From Pardosa pseudoannulata (taxonomy: Eukaryota > Arthropoda > Arachnida > Araneae > Lycosidae), in NCBI GenBank assembly GCA_032207245.1, contig CM063503.1, positions 63,973,244-64,037,243 of the forward strand: DNA of 64,000 nucleotides, written 5' to 3'. Shown piece by piece: positions 31,006 to 44,880 of the stretch. The notes beneath the pieces are model-generated. The model made no database searches. It was not told the DNA's origin and was given only the letters and a program-made list of their open reading frames with translations. Each line of letters begins with the position of its first letter. The first letter of the stretch is position 1. The translations under genes and the position numbers were made by a program.

Positions 31006-31351
31006 AAAATTTGACTTTTTAATTGCTATTCATCTTTGACTACGAAATGTCTGCTAAAGATAAAGTGGCCCGTATACAAAAGCAGTTGGAGAAGCGTTGA
31101 CAGAGAAAACACTAAACACTTTTTGGCCAAAATAAGTTTTAAAATATTAATAAGGATTTTAAACATCATCTGATATATTATTTTTATAAAGGATTGTCTG
31201 TAAATTAATCAAACAAAGCTTTACCTTCATTCCCGATACTTTCGGCTTATGGGACGGATTTCCAAACAGACTCTTCGATAATTTTATTGCTATACACAAC
31301 ATAAGGTTCATTTTGGGGTATAGTATGTTGGAAAACAATTTGATTACCTAC
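29113..31351. other. AT-rich spacer with CTCF-like motifs
   Basis: A (GT)n run lies at 29,507-29,526 and a T-tract at 30,973-31,002. Three motifs resembling the CTCF core lie at 30,056-30,070, 30,091-30,110 and 30,482-30,497 (for example CTACTAGATGGCAG on the minus strand at the second). No gene is recognised. An 82-codon frame at 29,673-29,918 has no domain. Confidence 0.4.
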
Positions 31352-31560
31352 CTTGAATTGAAAGGTAGTTTCGTTTTCGACGGCTGGGGTACATAAAACG
31401 GTTTGTGAGCGCAATGTCCTTCAAATTTACACGGTACCTCTGGAGGTGAAAGGCCACGCCTGGGACACTTCTGCTTGGCCCCTGCTTCCAAACTAGGAGG
31501 ACCTACTTTGAACTTAAAGTCGTTCTTTCCCGCTAGCGATGTTTTCAAAATGACGCAACA
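31352..31560 (-). CDS. Candidate coding exon on the minus strand, unknown protein
   Basis: The minus-strand frame is open and more GC-rich than the surroundings. It encodes a Cys/Pro/Lys-rich segment (LSPPEVPCKFEGHCAHKPF and then YVPQPSKTKLPF). It ends exactly at a consensus donor, TTCAAG|GTAGGT (31,352/31,351). The 5' border is unclear because several AG dinucleotides lie upstream and the frame stays open past 31,560. The protein is unrecognised. It may be one exon of a host gene or of a transposon accessory protein. Confidence 0.35.
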
Positions 31561-31786
31561 AATGCAGCCAAAATTTAAATTAAGCCTTAAAATAGCCTTA
31601 AATTAAGTATCCTACGGTTCATAAGCTTGGCTCGTCCAAGTAGCGAACACCCAACTTTACTCGCACAACACACAACACACTTTGTACGTACATACTTAAT
31701 GATATTGTATAGAAAAGGATACTATGCACATGTATTTGTATAAACCGTAGAGAATTTGTTTTATTAAATTCACGAATATATATATA

Positions 31787-33889
<2,103 letters not shown>

Positions 33890-33983
33890 TTCTCAAGGGG
33901 AAAAATCTTTAATTTAACCTATACTTTCAAATGAAACCCAATTTCTGTTATCTCCTTAAAAACCTTGAATCTATGATCTATAT

Positions 33984-36300
33984 CAGGGGTCGGCAACCTG
34001 TTTGTCCTTAAGGGCGCAATACTAAATTTGAAAATCACCGAGGGCGCATATTTTACAGATAATCAACAGGTATAAATAGGCATTAAAAAAAACAGATTTT
34101 TTATAACTTTATTTTGTTGGTGTCATACATAATGATACATATAATTCAGTGTGAAACTTGGGTGCCCATATTTTCAGCTAATTTCTTATAATTGGGCATA
34201 TATTTAGAGTTCCCGGTCCTTAAACAATTATCTAAATGTGAGTCAATAAGCTTTGTTCGGTATTTTGATTTCAAATATTTCATATTTGAGAACAAAGACT
34301 CAATTGTATGTTGTTGCACAATATGAATAAATTTTTAGCGCACATTTCCTTAAAATAGGATACTTATTTTCATCGACTAAGTTCCAAAACATTTTATCAT
34401 TACTATGCGCTTTTAAAATAATATCACTTTGCAAGTTTATTATTTCTAATTCTAGGTCTTCGATATTATGAAGCTCGAAATACACTGAAATTATTTCAAA
34501 GACATCATCTTTAGTAACATTGAATGGATTTATGAAAAATCTTAGAGTGGGTTCTAATGCTGCAAAATCTTCAAATCTAGAAGAAAACTCTTCTCTTAGC
34601 TTATCTATAATTTCTAAATATGATGTAGCAGTAAAAGTTTCATTATTCAAATTTAAAATCTCAACAGTATATTTTATATTTAGGAAATGTGATAATGATT
34701 TTTTTCAATAGATGGGATTTCAACAACACTAATTTGCATTTGAATGCATTTACTGCACTAATCATGTCAGCAATATGCTGATTTTTCACTTGTATTTTTA
34801 AATTTAATTCATTCAACTTTGCCGTTATATCGGTCAGAAATCCGAGGTCGATTATCCAATCTTTATTTTCTAATTACTCGTAAAATTCGCCTCTTGATGC
34901 AATAAATTCCTTTATTTGTGGCAAATGCATGATAAACCGCTCAAGTATTTTACCTCTGCTCAGCCACCTCACTTCAGTATGTAAAAGAAGATCTGTGAAC
35001 TGAACGTCCTCATCTTCTAAAAGTAATTTAAACAATCTGTGTTGCATAGCTCCCGATCTTATGGAATTAATAATTTTTGTTATTATCATAAATACATGTT
35101 GAAAACCGATTGTTTTTGCGCATAACATTTCCTGATGTATGAGGCAATGATAAGTAAATTTAGGGAATAAGGAATCCTGTCTACATAAGGCAATAAATCC
35201 TTTTTTCTTACCTGTCATCGCTGGTGCCCCGTCTGTTGTAATTGACGATAACTTTTGTACAGGTAATTTTACATCTGTTATATACTTTTTAAAAGTAGAA
35301 AAGATATGTTCTCCTTTGGTGCTTCCCTTTAATGGCAGAACTTTAAGGAATTCTTCTTTTGCTGTAAAATCAGAAAATACCATCTTCACGCAAATTGCTA
35401 ATTGTGATATATTTGTCACGTCTGTCGATTCATCCATCTGTAGCGAAAAGAAGATACAATTTTCCATATCGTTTGCTAATTGTGCCTCCAAATTCTCCGC
35501 AATTACTTCAGTTCTTCTAGTAACAGTTCGTGCTGATAATTGCAACGTGTTTATAGCTGAAACTATTTCTTTTTTATTTTTAAATTCTTCAAAAAGTGAA
35601 TCAGCACTTCTAACATGGCTTCTTTCACTACTTCTCCATCTGTAAATGGTTTTTTATTCTTAGCTAGCAAATGCGATATTTTATATGAGGCGATCGTTGT
35701 TGCTTTATGTTGTTGCAGTGGTTTAGTAAAAAAAAAACTTTGCTGGTTAGTTATTGAAGATTTTAAAGAAATAATTTTTTTTCTTCTAATTTCAGAGTTC
35801 ATTGGATAGTCACTATCAAAATTGGTATGAATGGCCTTAAAATGTCGTTCAATATTACTTTTCTTGGGAATAGCAACACTATTATTACACAACAAACAAA
35901 TACACTTCCCTTTGTAATCAACGAAACAATATAGATGTTCCCATTCATCGTTAAAATAATATGTTCTTTTTCTTTTACATTTATCCATGAAGGGTTTTGA
36001 AAGAAAATAGTTATTTCGGATTACTTGGTAGTTTTAAATACACGGTCTACGCGTGGTCTATTCGAAATACGATCTCACACTAACAAAAAACACGTGCGTG
36101 CTATTAGATACGCTCAAGGTTAGCAAACTGCTAATCTATGCACAATCCTAAACTAAACTGACTACTTGCTGTATATCGCCGTTTGACAAGAGTAAGTAAA
36201 TCGCTCTGGCTATCATACATTTACAATAGTCCAGCGAGGGCGCATTAAAAATCGATCGGGGGAGCCATGGCGCCCGCGGGCGCCGCGTTGCCTACCCCTG
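33984..36300 (-). mobile_element. hAT DNA transposon
   Basis: The left terminus CAGGGGTCGGCAACCTG and the right terminus (reverse complement CAGGGGTAGGCAACGCG) are typical hAT ends. The flanks are ATCTATAT (33,976-33,983) and ATCTAGAT (36,301-36,308), an 8-bp target duplication with one mismatch. A single transposase relic runs on the minus strand. The element is 2,317 bp, close to full length for this type. Confidence 0.9.
34146..35988 (-). pseudogene. hAT transposase, broken by frameshifts and stops
   Basis: ATG at 35,988. The first 141 codons hold a BED zinc finger (CLLC at about residues 31-34, then RHFKAIH). A frameshift between about 35,563 and 35,545 leads to a 223-codon frame with the catalytic-domain phrases LQMDESTDVTNISQLAI, ITTDGAPAMTG and FTYHCLIHQEMLCAK, and then LLLHTEVRWLSRGKILERF. 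A stop at 34,871 is followed by further stops. The C-terminal hAT dimerisation region is read at 34,300-34,650 and, after one more frameshift, to 34,146. The family resembles vertebrate GTF2IRD2/ZBED5-type hAT proteins. It cannot make a full protein. Confidence 0.88.
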
Positions 36301-36449
36301 ATCTAGATGAAGACAAAATTTCATCAAGTTTTCACTCAAATCAAAATCTTTCTGTGCCGTACATCTCCAATTCATCTTTTCTTTCATATACGAGTGTCAC
36401 TCTGAAATTTTTAGATACAAATAAGTTTTTAAAGTTATACTTAAAAAAT

Positions 36450-36860
36450 TTTAGGTGTGTTCAAAGTAATCTCCTCCAACATCAATGCACATTTGTACAT
36501 GAATTTTCCACAGATTAAATGACACAAGCCATTCATTTCTTGGAATAGGTGAAATGCATTTATAGCTCCATCAATCTCTTCTTCTGAATGAAAACGACAT
36601 CCACGTAAGTTCTTTTTTTAAATTAAAGAATAACCAAAAGTCACGCATAGCTAGATCAGGTGAATACGGGGGATGTTCTATCACTTTAATTTGTGTTTGT
36701 TTAAGAAATTCAACTGTTATTCCGGGTGCATGTGAAGATGCATTGTCATGGTCCGGCTCCTCAGCGGCCAACAGTTGGCGAATGACCCTTTTAGGGTTTC
36801 TTTTCCTCTCCCAGCAGCCTTGTAACACAACAACCTTGTTCACATGCATTGGATTCTCAC
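36450..36860 (-). pseudogene. mariner transposase C-terminal fragment
   Basis: The minus strand reads HDNASSHAPGITVEFLKQTQ, then HPPYSPDLAMRDFWLF, the region of the second and third catalytic Asp of mariner (DD34D) transposases, followed by FHSEEEIDGAINAF and the C-terminal tail. The N-terminal DNA-binding half and the terminal repeats are missing. The upstream part is scrambled. Confidence 0.75.
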
Positions 36861-39800
36861 TGTTTTTCGTGATATCGTGATTCAGAGTCTTCTACAATGC
36901 TGAGAAAACATCATCATGATGTATTATAAAGATTGTTATCATCATCCAATTTAGCCGTGAGGCCTCAGGCGAGAATTTATCCCTGTAGTCGCTGTATTCT
37001 GAGAGTTATTTATAACAAAGTCGGAGAGAATTGCACTGACCACCAGTTTAAAACAGAGAAAAAATTTACGATATTAGATCTTTGTATTAGTTATTGATGA
37101 AAGAGATATAAACCTGCCTGATATGATAAAAAAAGCCAAAAATGAGAAAATTAGTGGTAAATGTCTTTTAACACAGAAGAAGCCAGAAGAAAAAAAAAAA
37201 GACGATGGATAATATACTAATTAACATGGCGAATGACTGGGTTTCTTAACCTTGAACTAAAATGGGAAAGGTGGAATTTCTCACTGTCTTCTTGGATTGC
37301 TCCATTAGGTGTCACATCATGCAATAAGCTATAACAACCTTACTAAGGGTATGGTTGTTATATCTTGCTCTGTAACATTATTCTCGTGTTTAGGAAATTT
37401 ATGCACCTACAAAATTTATTGATATGTTGTCGGAGAGATGTGTTTGTTAACATAGAATCAAGTACGCAAGTTTGACCAATATATACTAAACGATCGTAAA
37501 TGATAAATTAAACCTTGTTAATATTTATTTATATCCAATTTTAAAAAAAAATAATGTACTGTTTATAAATACAAATTAATATTATTTATGCTTCTATTTT
37601 TCTTTTAAATCAACTGTTTTAAATTTGTACATTTTTGTAGTAATGCTTTAAGTTACGTTGAATGACAGAATATTTAAGAATACATATCGTTTTAAGGTTT
37701 TGATAAAAACTAGGACAATAATGTTTTAATTGTAATAAAGTATCTAAATATTTTAAATGTTACATTCTATTATTATTATTCAAAGTAAAATATATAACAT
37801 TTAAAACATGTGACAAAGAAAGTTTTAAAACTGAATTTTAATTTAATTATGAATTAAAATTGCATCTTCCTCCAATACTGAATAGAGATTATTTCTTAAT
37901 TCAGTGCGTATAAATAAAGATTATCCATTTAATAATGAGCTTCATAAATATGTTTTGTACTTAATAAAGACCTGAACTCGCAAATTTAATAAGGAAAAGA
38001 GACTAAGAATTATTTTCACACAAATGTTTATTTTTCTAATTTCAATGATATTTTGTTTGAGTATATCTTAAAAGTAAAACCAGTTACTAAATTAAAAGCT
38101 GCATTCATCCCTTTAAAAAACGAATACTAAAATATGTTAATTTGAGGACGTGTTTATAGATAAGGTCAAATAGAACTTAAAATTGAAAATGTCAAAAACA
38201 AGAAGTATAATTTAAATCCATTATTAAAGATAATATATCAATTACAGATCTGGAAGCCCCGGGAAAAGTCCTAATTTGCTCATGCATTACAGCCCTACAT
38301 ATTGTCACAGTGCAGTTATGTTTTACATAAGGTTTGCAAAACTAATCTGCTCGCAGCACTCACACATTGGGTTGCATGCCCAAGTATTTTTTCGCGACTC
38401 CAGGAGGCATGTGGTTTGACCAATGGAAACGACTGCACTTAAACTTCACCAAGTTTGGAGAGTTGTGATTGGTCGCCAGGAGGCGATTCAAGACCATGCC
38501 TGGAGTCCCGGTCAATCTGGACAGAGCTGGGAAAGGACGCATTGTGCACAGGACAATGGAACAACGGACGCATCAGCACAGGATAATGGAAAAAGTATAG
38601 GGTTGCTGGAGTAGTTGAGAAGGAAGAAAAAGAATGTAGCTTGCTCATAGACTTTGGCAATTTTTTTTCTTTCAGGTGTAGCACGTGGAGTGCTTCTTTT
38701 TCTTTTTACTTCTTTATATTTCTTTTTAGCATTTTTCCTTATCTTTTCTTCTCACTAATATATTTGTATTTTGTAATAGATCAGTGGCATTTTGCTATAA
38801 TTAATATTAAAGATGATATAAAGCAAACTTGGGTTATTATTTTAACGTAGACAAATGGATTTGAAGTAAAAACAGCAATGTACTACACCACAGCACATAT
38901 AAACCTAAGGACATTTATTGCAAATCGAAAAATTTAACACATATTCAATAAGTATTTTTTAATAACAAAAGAGAATTATACAAAGTTCTCCCTATATCTA
39001 CATTAACATGGTATAAGCAAACAATACTCTCATAAACTTTGTTTATTGTTTTCTATTTGTGTGATTTGCTTGTCCATGTTGTCTAGATTGAATAATATAT
39101 ATGATTTGCTCTAAATTCCCTTGCATTGAGCTTCTAAATTTATTGATATTCAGTTACTGAATTGAACAAGATCAAATTTCCTGTAATTGGAAGGCGAGAC
39201 CTTGGTCTTAAAATTCAGATTTTATTACACATAACTATGGATTTAAATTGTTTTGTACATCAGATACAATATATGGCAACATTAAAAATGTCATGTACTA
39301 GTTTTTACACTAAGCATCTAGAAAGAGAAACGTTCCTTTTGGTTGAACTGTGAAAAATTTTGCTACCTTCTATTATTTTCTTTACTTAACCTGTTATGTA
39401 AATATGTAAAATACCAAAAAGCTGAATTCAACAGGAGACCTCATGGGCCACTCTGCGAAAACAGCCATTTAGTTTTACTTACAGTTATCTACATATCCAA
39501 AATCAACTCTGTAAAGAGAGGAAGCCCTTACCTTAGGCAGCATCAGAGAACACCTTGCAAAAGGATGAGGAACAGGCATTTTAGTATGCCTCTGGAGGAA
39601 TGGTGATAGCACATTCGTAGAAATTGAAAATAGTCCAATTGATATATTAGAATTTTAAGAAATAGCTAATAATGTAAGTAAGAATATCAAAAACCATACT
39701 TGCAGTATTCATTTGATAAGATTTGAAATTATTAATAATAAATGCAATAAGAGTAATATAATGCAGAGATGATGCTGAACTGTAAAATTTAAACAATTCC

Positions 39801-40254
39801 AAGTACATTAAGCATGCAGTATAAGGTATGCATGCAATAACAATAAAAAGAAAAACGAAAAATTCATAAAAATGCTAAAACTTACTTGAAATTTAAAGAA
39901 AGTTATTGAAATATTCCCATTCAAGTAGCAAACTTTAGTTAATTAGAAAGTTAATATAGGTAAAACTTCCAAAAAACCATGATTGCAACAATAATTTGAT
40001 AAAATTAATAGCATCATAAAAAGCTTTGACTATATAATTAAACACTATGTTAATTTATCACTATAAGAGGACTCTTCTTGTGATTTGAGCCATATTTTAA
40101 ACATCGGGAATTAAACATCAGTTAAACAAGTTAATTTCCACTTACAAACAGATTAAAAAAACATACAAATTTAAAAATGAAAAAAAAAACAAATGAAGAA
40201 CCGATTGTACTTCATACTGTACGTCTACCAACAACGGAAAAAAAGAAGAGGAAA
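36861..40254. other. AT-rich spacer
   Basis: Nothing recognised apart from a GC-richer block at 38,345-38,620 with no domain or terminal repeats. Short frames at 38,423-38,684 overlap on both strands in that block and look like chance. A frame at 39,343-39,606 has no domain. Confidence 0.5.
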
Positions 40255-42490
40255 GTCAGATTAACGGAAGTTAAAACAGGGTATTATGAAAGAAAGTATA
40301 TCAAATTATTCTTTACCAGTTGTAGTTTGTAGAAAGAAAGATGGTAAAATGCGCCTATGTATCGATTATCGTCAGTTAAACAAAAGAAAATTTATTAAAG
40401 ATTAATATCCTTGAACGTATTTAGAGGTTATTGATTAGTTAGAAAATGGTAAGGTTTTCACCACTCTCAATTTCAAAACTGTTCACTTTCACGTTGTCTT
40501 CCACGTTGATATTGATGAAAGCAGCCACAAATATATGTCGTTCGTTACAGAAAGCGGACAATACGGATTTTTTAAGTTCCGTTTGATTGATTAACAGTCC
40601 CGATGCGATACAACGATATATTAATCATGATTTTAGAGATTTGTTAAATGAGGGTATACTGATTATTTATTTAGAGGATATTATTCCTTCTGAGAGCGAA
40701 ATTGAAAGATTAGAGAAAATAGTACGGATTGTGAGTACAAGCATCTAAATACGGCCTTCAACTTAGTTTAAAGAAATGTAAGCTTATGAAAAGAAAACTT
40801 GACTTTTTAGGAAATATTGCTGAATGAGGAACTATTCGACACTCTAAAAAGAGAACTGTAGCTGTTCAAAATTTCTATGACACCCAAATGTGCTAAAGAC
40901 TTTAAAGGTTTCTCGGCCTTACAGAATATTTCAGGAAATTTATCCGGAATTATGCTATGATAGTGAGACCTTTAAGTGATTTACTTCGTGCTTCAACACC
41001 TTTTAAATTTGGTGGAGCAATATCAAGCATTTTGGAAACTAAAAAAACTTTTATGATACCATTTTACTTCTGTTTAAGCAGGGGAAAAGCATAAAACTCC
41101 ATACAAATGCTTCTAAGCTAAGATTTGGAGCGAATTGGGTACAAAAGGAAGAAGATTATAATTTTCACCCAATTCATTATATGAGTCGCAAAACTTCATT
41201 ACAAAACGAAAACTTGTGTAGTTACGAATTTGAAGTACTAGGCTCTATTGTAGAGGCCCTTTAAAAATTCAGACACTACTTATTAGGCACTAAATTTTAA
41301 ATTTTTACCGATTGTTCAGTTTTGGCCGAAACAATGCATAAGAAACAATGCCTAAAATTGCAGGATGGTCCTTTTCTTAGGACAATATGATTACGAAATC
41401 TAGCATTGGTCTGATAAACAAATGAAACACGTTGGTGCACTTAGTAGATACCCAATTAGGAATATAACAGGTAAAGGTATAACCCCTAAAATAATAAAAT
41501 CCCAAAAACATGACGACTACATACCATTAGAAAGCTGTTGGAAGAGGGTAAGATATCAAACTATATCTTGAAAAATAATGTGCTGTACAAAATTATAAAC
41601 GATTCTGAAGTCTTGATGGAACCTGAAATGATGCAGAATGAAGTTGTTAGAATGTTCATCAGTTAGGATGTTTTGTTGTGACCAAAACTGAAGATTTAGT
41701 CAAACGTAAACTTTTATTTTCCCAATATTAAGAAATGTGATAAATAATTCTGTTAAATGCATCTTGGCAAATAAGAAAGTAGAAAAATCGGAAGGAATGT
41801 TAAATCCGATTCCTAAAGAAGACGTGACCTTGTCGATTTTATTGGTCCGCTTCTGACCACAAACAAAAAGTACAATCATACCTTCAGTGTAATGGATACT
41901 TTTGCAAAGTTTGCGTGGTTGTATCTGGTAAGGGCTATATCCGCTCAAGAATCTATAGCGAAGTTAAAACAACAGCAAACAGTATTTGGAAATCTTCACT
42001 GTATTATTTCTGATCGTAGTGGAGTATTTTAGTCTAAAGAATTTGAAGAATATTGCGAGTATTAGAGCATATCAAAACTATTACCGGAGGTCCACGGGGA
42101 AACGGACAAGCAGAACGACTGCATGCGACATTAATCCCAGTTCTGTCCAATTACCAATAGACGATCCCACCAAATGATACAAGCATGTATACGTATTGTA
42201 AAGAACAATCAACTCAACGACATCACGAATCACCAATCAGACACCCTTTGAATTGTTAACAAAAGTCAAGATGAGAAGCAGAGAAAAATTCAGAATTTTT
42301 AGAAATCTTAGAAGAAGAGATAATCAACTCTATGATGGGTAACCTAAAAGAGATCCGTGAAGATGCAAAGAAAATATTCTGAAGATACAAGAATACAGAA
42401 AAGGATTTGACAAGAAAATAAGCCCATGTCTATAAAAAGAAGACATAGTAGCGATTCAACGCACTCAATTCAGAAGTGGATTGAAGCTAA
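40255..42490 (+). pseudogene. pol: Ty3/Gypsy pol, heavily decayed
   Basis: Pieces in shifting frames read in pol order. Reverse transcriptase: SNYSLPVVVCRKKDGKMRLC (40,305-40,365), then IDYRQLNK, and a degenerate active site YLED where YxDD is expected (40,666). RNase H: YNFHPIHYMSRKTSLQNENL (about 41,160). Integrase: VKRKLLF, then RFYWSA and VFGNLHCIISDRSGVF (41,980-42,030). End of pol: RTQFRSGLKLRPKFF (42,465-42,505). Many stops and indels. No gag is recognised upstream and no complete LTR is present. The 3' end abuts the LTR-like start of unit B. Confidence 0.75.
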
Positions 42491-42661
42491 GACCAAAGTT
42501 CTTCGGTGTAGTTCGAAGGGCTTGAGCTGAAAAGATATTTCAGTTTTATCAAATATTGTGATTTTGTGCTGTGAATAAACGTCTTCAGTAAATTAGAAGT
42601 GTAATTGCTGAACACTCGAAGTAACAGTTATTCTACATATATACATGCATACATATTCATG

Positions 42662-42711
<50 letters not shown>

Positions 42712-43020
42712 GGGCTTTTGCCCCATTACGAAGTGGGGTTTCAGGCATTTATTTGCCGCCCTGCAGTCATGGAACCTCTCAATGAGAACGGAATTAAGAC
42801 ACTGGAAAAATCAATATTCGTTTATTCATTGACATATTGAAACTGCTGGAACACTCAATACTACATCAGTTTGCCGAAACTGTGAAGGAATTCTATTGAA
42901 ACATTTAACGAAAAACCCATTTTCCGGATCAGAATAAAACACTTCTGATAGGGATGAAGACCAACTGCGATTCTGATCTGATGAAAAACATTACTTTTGA
43001 AATTCCAGACATCTGCTTAA

Positions 43021-43253
43021 CCCTTTCGTGGGCCATTTATTTCTCACACAACGCTGTCAAACTTTCAAAACAGAAGTATTAATTCTATTCAATTGATCAA
43101 AAATAAATGACAGAGTAAAACTGAATCGTAAATCAGTTTTCCCTTCTTTATAATAGCAAGCACAATATATTATAATGGGTCTTACACTTCCCACAGGTGT
43201 ATTTTGTAATATCATGTAGGTGGGAAGTAATCTTCCCAAGGCCCTCGAAAGGG
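43021..43253. mobile_element. piggyBac-like MITE (unit B)
   Basis: Same element, same 233-base length and same TTAA borders (43,017-43,020 and 43,254-43,257) as in unit A, so it was present before the A/B duplication. Confidence 0.85.
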
Positions 43254-43366
43254 TTAAATAGTCATTTGTGCCGATCAATCAGCTATTACTTGAAATCACG
43301 GGGGTGATGTAACCCACGAGTTAGAACTCTGTTTTTAGATATGGAACTGGGAGGATTTCTACTAGC

Positions 43367-43384
43367 AAACATTCGAGAATATTC
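43367..43384. promoter_or_regulatory. Heat-shock-element-like motif (unit B)
   Basis: TTCgaGAAtaTTC, three alternating units, about 500 bases upstream of the ORF at 43,886. Counterpart of the unit A motif. Confidence 0.35.
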
Positions 43385-43885
43385 GCTAGGGTACCTTAAA
43401 AAGAATTACTGGGAAAATAGAATCTTAAACCAAAATATTTTTGTGTTTTAATTCCGCCGTTCACTGCTTGTATCGTACATGCTGGTTAATTGTATCAATT
43501 AATTGTATCAATTCACACAGTGTACCAATTTAAAAAAAAAAAAAGAATAAAATCTTCTGAATTTCGATAGAATTACATTTTTTTTCTTTGTTTGTTTATG
43601 AGAGAATTATATTTATAGTAAAAATAAGAATATACACAAAATACAATTATTCATTCGGAACTGAACGGAAAACCGTTATTTTGGGGGGAACAAAAGATAT
43701 TATGGTTCGAAGCCCTGATTTTAACTGAAATTTAGTGGCAACATTTGTGTGCCTTGGTTTTCGAGATATTTCCATTAAGTAATTTCGCTCTATAGCTTTT
43801 AGCTTATTTTTGAAAACTTACTAAAGAAGTGAAAGCCACCAACTACTCTACTACGAAGTACTACGAAGTGATCTACTTGAAAATT

Positions 43886-44110
43886 ATGGATCCAATGGAA
43901 AATGAAGAAAGAGAAACGGACGAATATATGGGGTTGTATGAAGAGGAATTTCCTCGTCAAAATCCGTTGATCCGTAGCATAGAGTACAGAGAAGTCCCAT
44001 TATTTCTTGTCATAGTACCTTTAGATAGAATCGAAGTAGATAGAAGATTGCTAAACCTAATTGTGTGCATTCAATTAGTTGCTCTTGGCATCATGCTAAA
44101 ATATATGTAA
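43886..44110 (+). CDS. Small acidic single-pass membrane protein, unit B
   Basis: 74 codons, paralogue of 24,756-24,986. The start MDPMENEERET, the core QNPLIRSIEYRE and the hydrophobic C-terminal segment (LLNLIVCIQLVALGIML) are kept, but many residues between them differ, including charge changes (V to D, E to V, L to D, R to P). Two codons are missing near the end of the membrane segment. The stop overlaps the same GTAAGC as in unit A. An upstream in-frame ATG at 43,829 would add 19 residues not found in unit A, so I use 43,886. Function unknown. Confidence 0.55.
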   Translation: MDPMENEERETDEYMGLYEEEFPRQNPLIRSIEYREVPLFLVIVPLDRIEVDRRLLNLIVCIQLVALGIMLKYM

Positions 44111-44510
44111 GCATCAAACTCTTTATCTAGTTTAAGTGATTTTCGTAATAGATGCAGTAGAACACCTTTGGGTGACATTTCGATTAGCCACAAAATTTCC
44201 AAAGTCTTGCTTTCCGTTTTAATTTTATTATTTTTTCTATCAGTAATAAAAATAAGCTTGATTAAAATATTTTGTTTCTAGATTTATCCTGAAATAAAAC
44301 TTGTTGAATTCAATTTAAATAATTAATATAATGTAATATAATAATATAGTATAATGAATTTTCCATTACATAGGTAACAGCAATTAGTTTAGTAACCAAG
44401 TATATTAGTGAAGCTAATCACCCAAATAATAATTTTAAGTTAAAAACCAGCATTTTAATGAAATTATAAATTAGCTTAAAAGGTTTGCCGTCACAAAACA
44501 CACACACATT

Positions 44511-44553
<43 letters not shown>

Positions 44554-44880
44554 GTGCATTTACACATACATTTATACATGAAATATATGATAGATATCGC
44601 AAATATGTTTTCTACCGAAATATTTAAAAGAGTGATATACTGGAAGAAAATTCCATAATTTGTTGCTTTTCCTATAACTTTACCCTACTACATGATTTTA
44701 TTCGTAGTAAAATATGATCATAGGAAAATTTCAAATTGATATTGCTTGGGAATTAAACTAAAGGAAATTATACAGTATGTCCCTCATGTTATAGGGTATA
44801 AATAGACTAAGGCTGAAATAATAAGTATTAAATACAACACACACATCTATATATATAAACACTTCTCTCCACCCCCCATT

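Larger units (their letters stand above)
42499..44880 (+). repeat. Unit B of the smaller duplication (uninterrupted)
   Basis: Counterpart of unit A without the Pao/BEL element and the solo LTR. It therefore preserves both empty target sites. It carries (TA)n at 42,664-42,709, the MITE, the heat-shock-like motif, the small membrane-protein ORF and the conserved 3' flank with (TA)n at 44,515-44,551. Confidence 0.9.
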
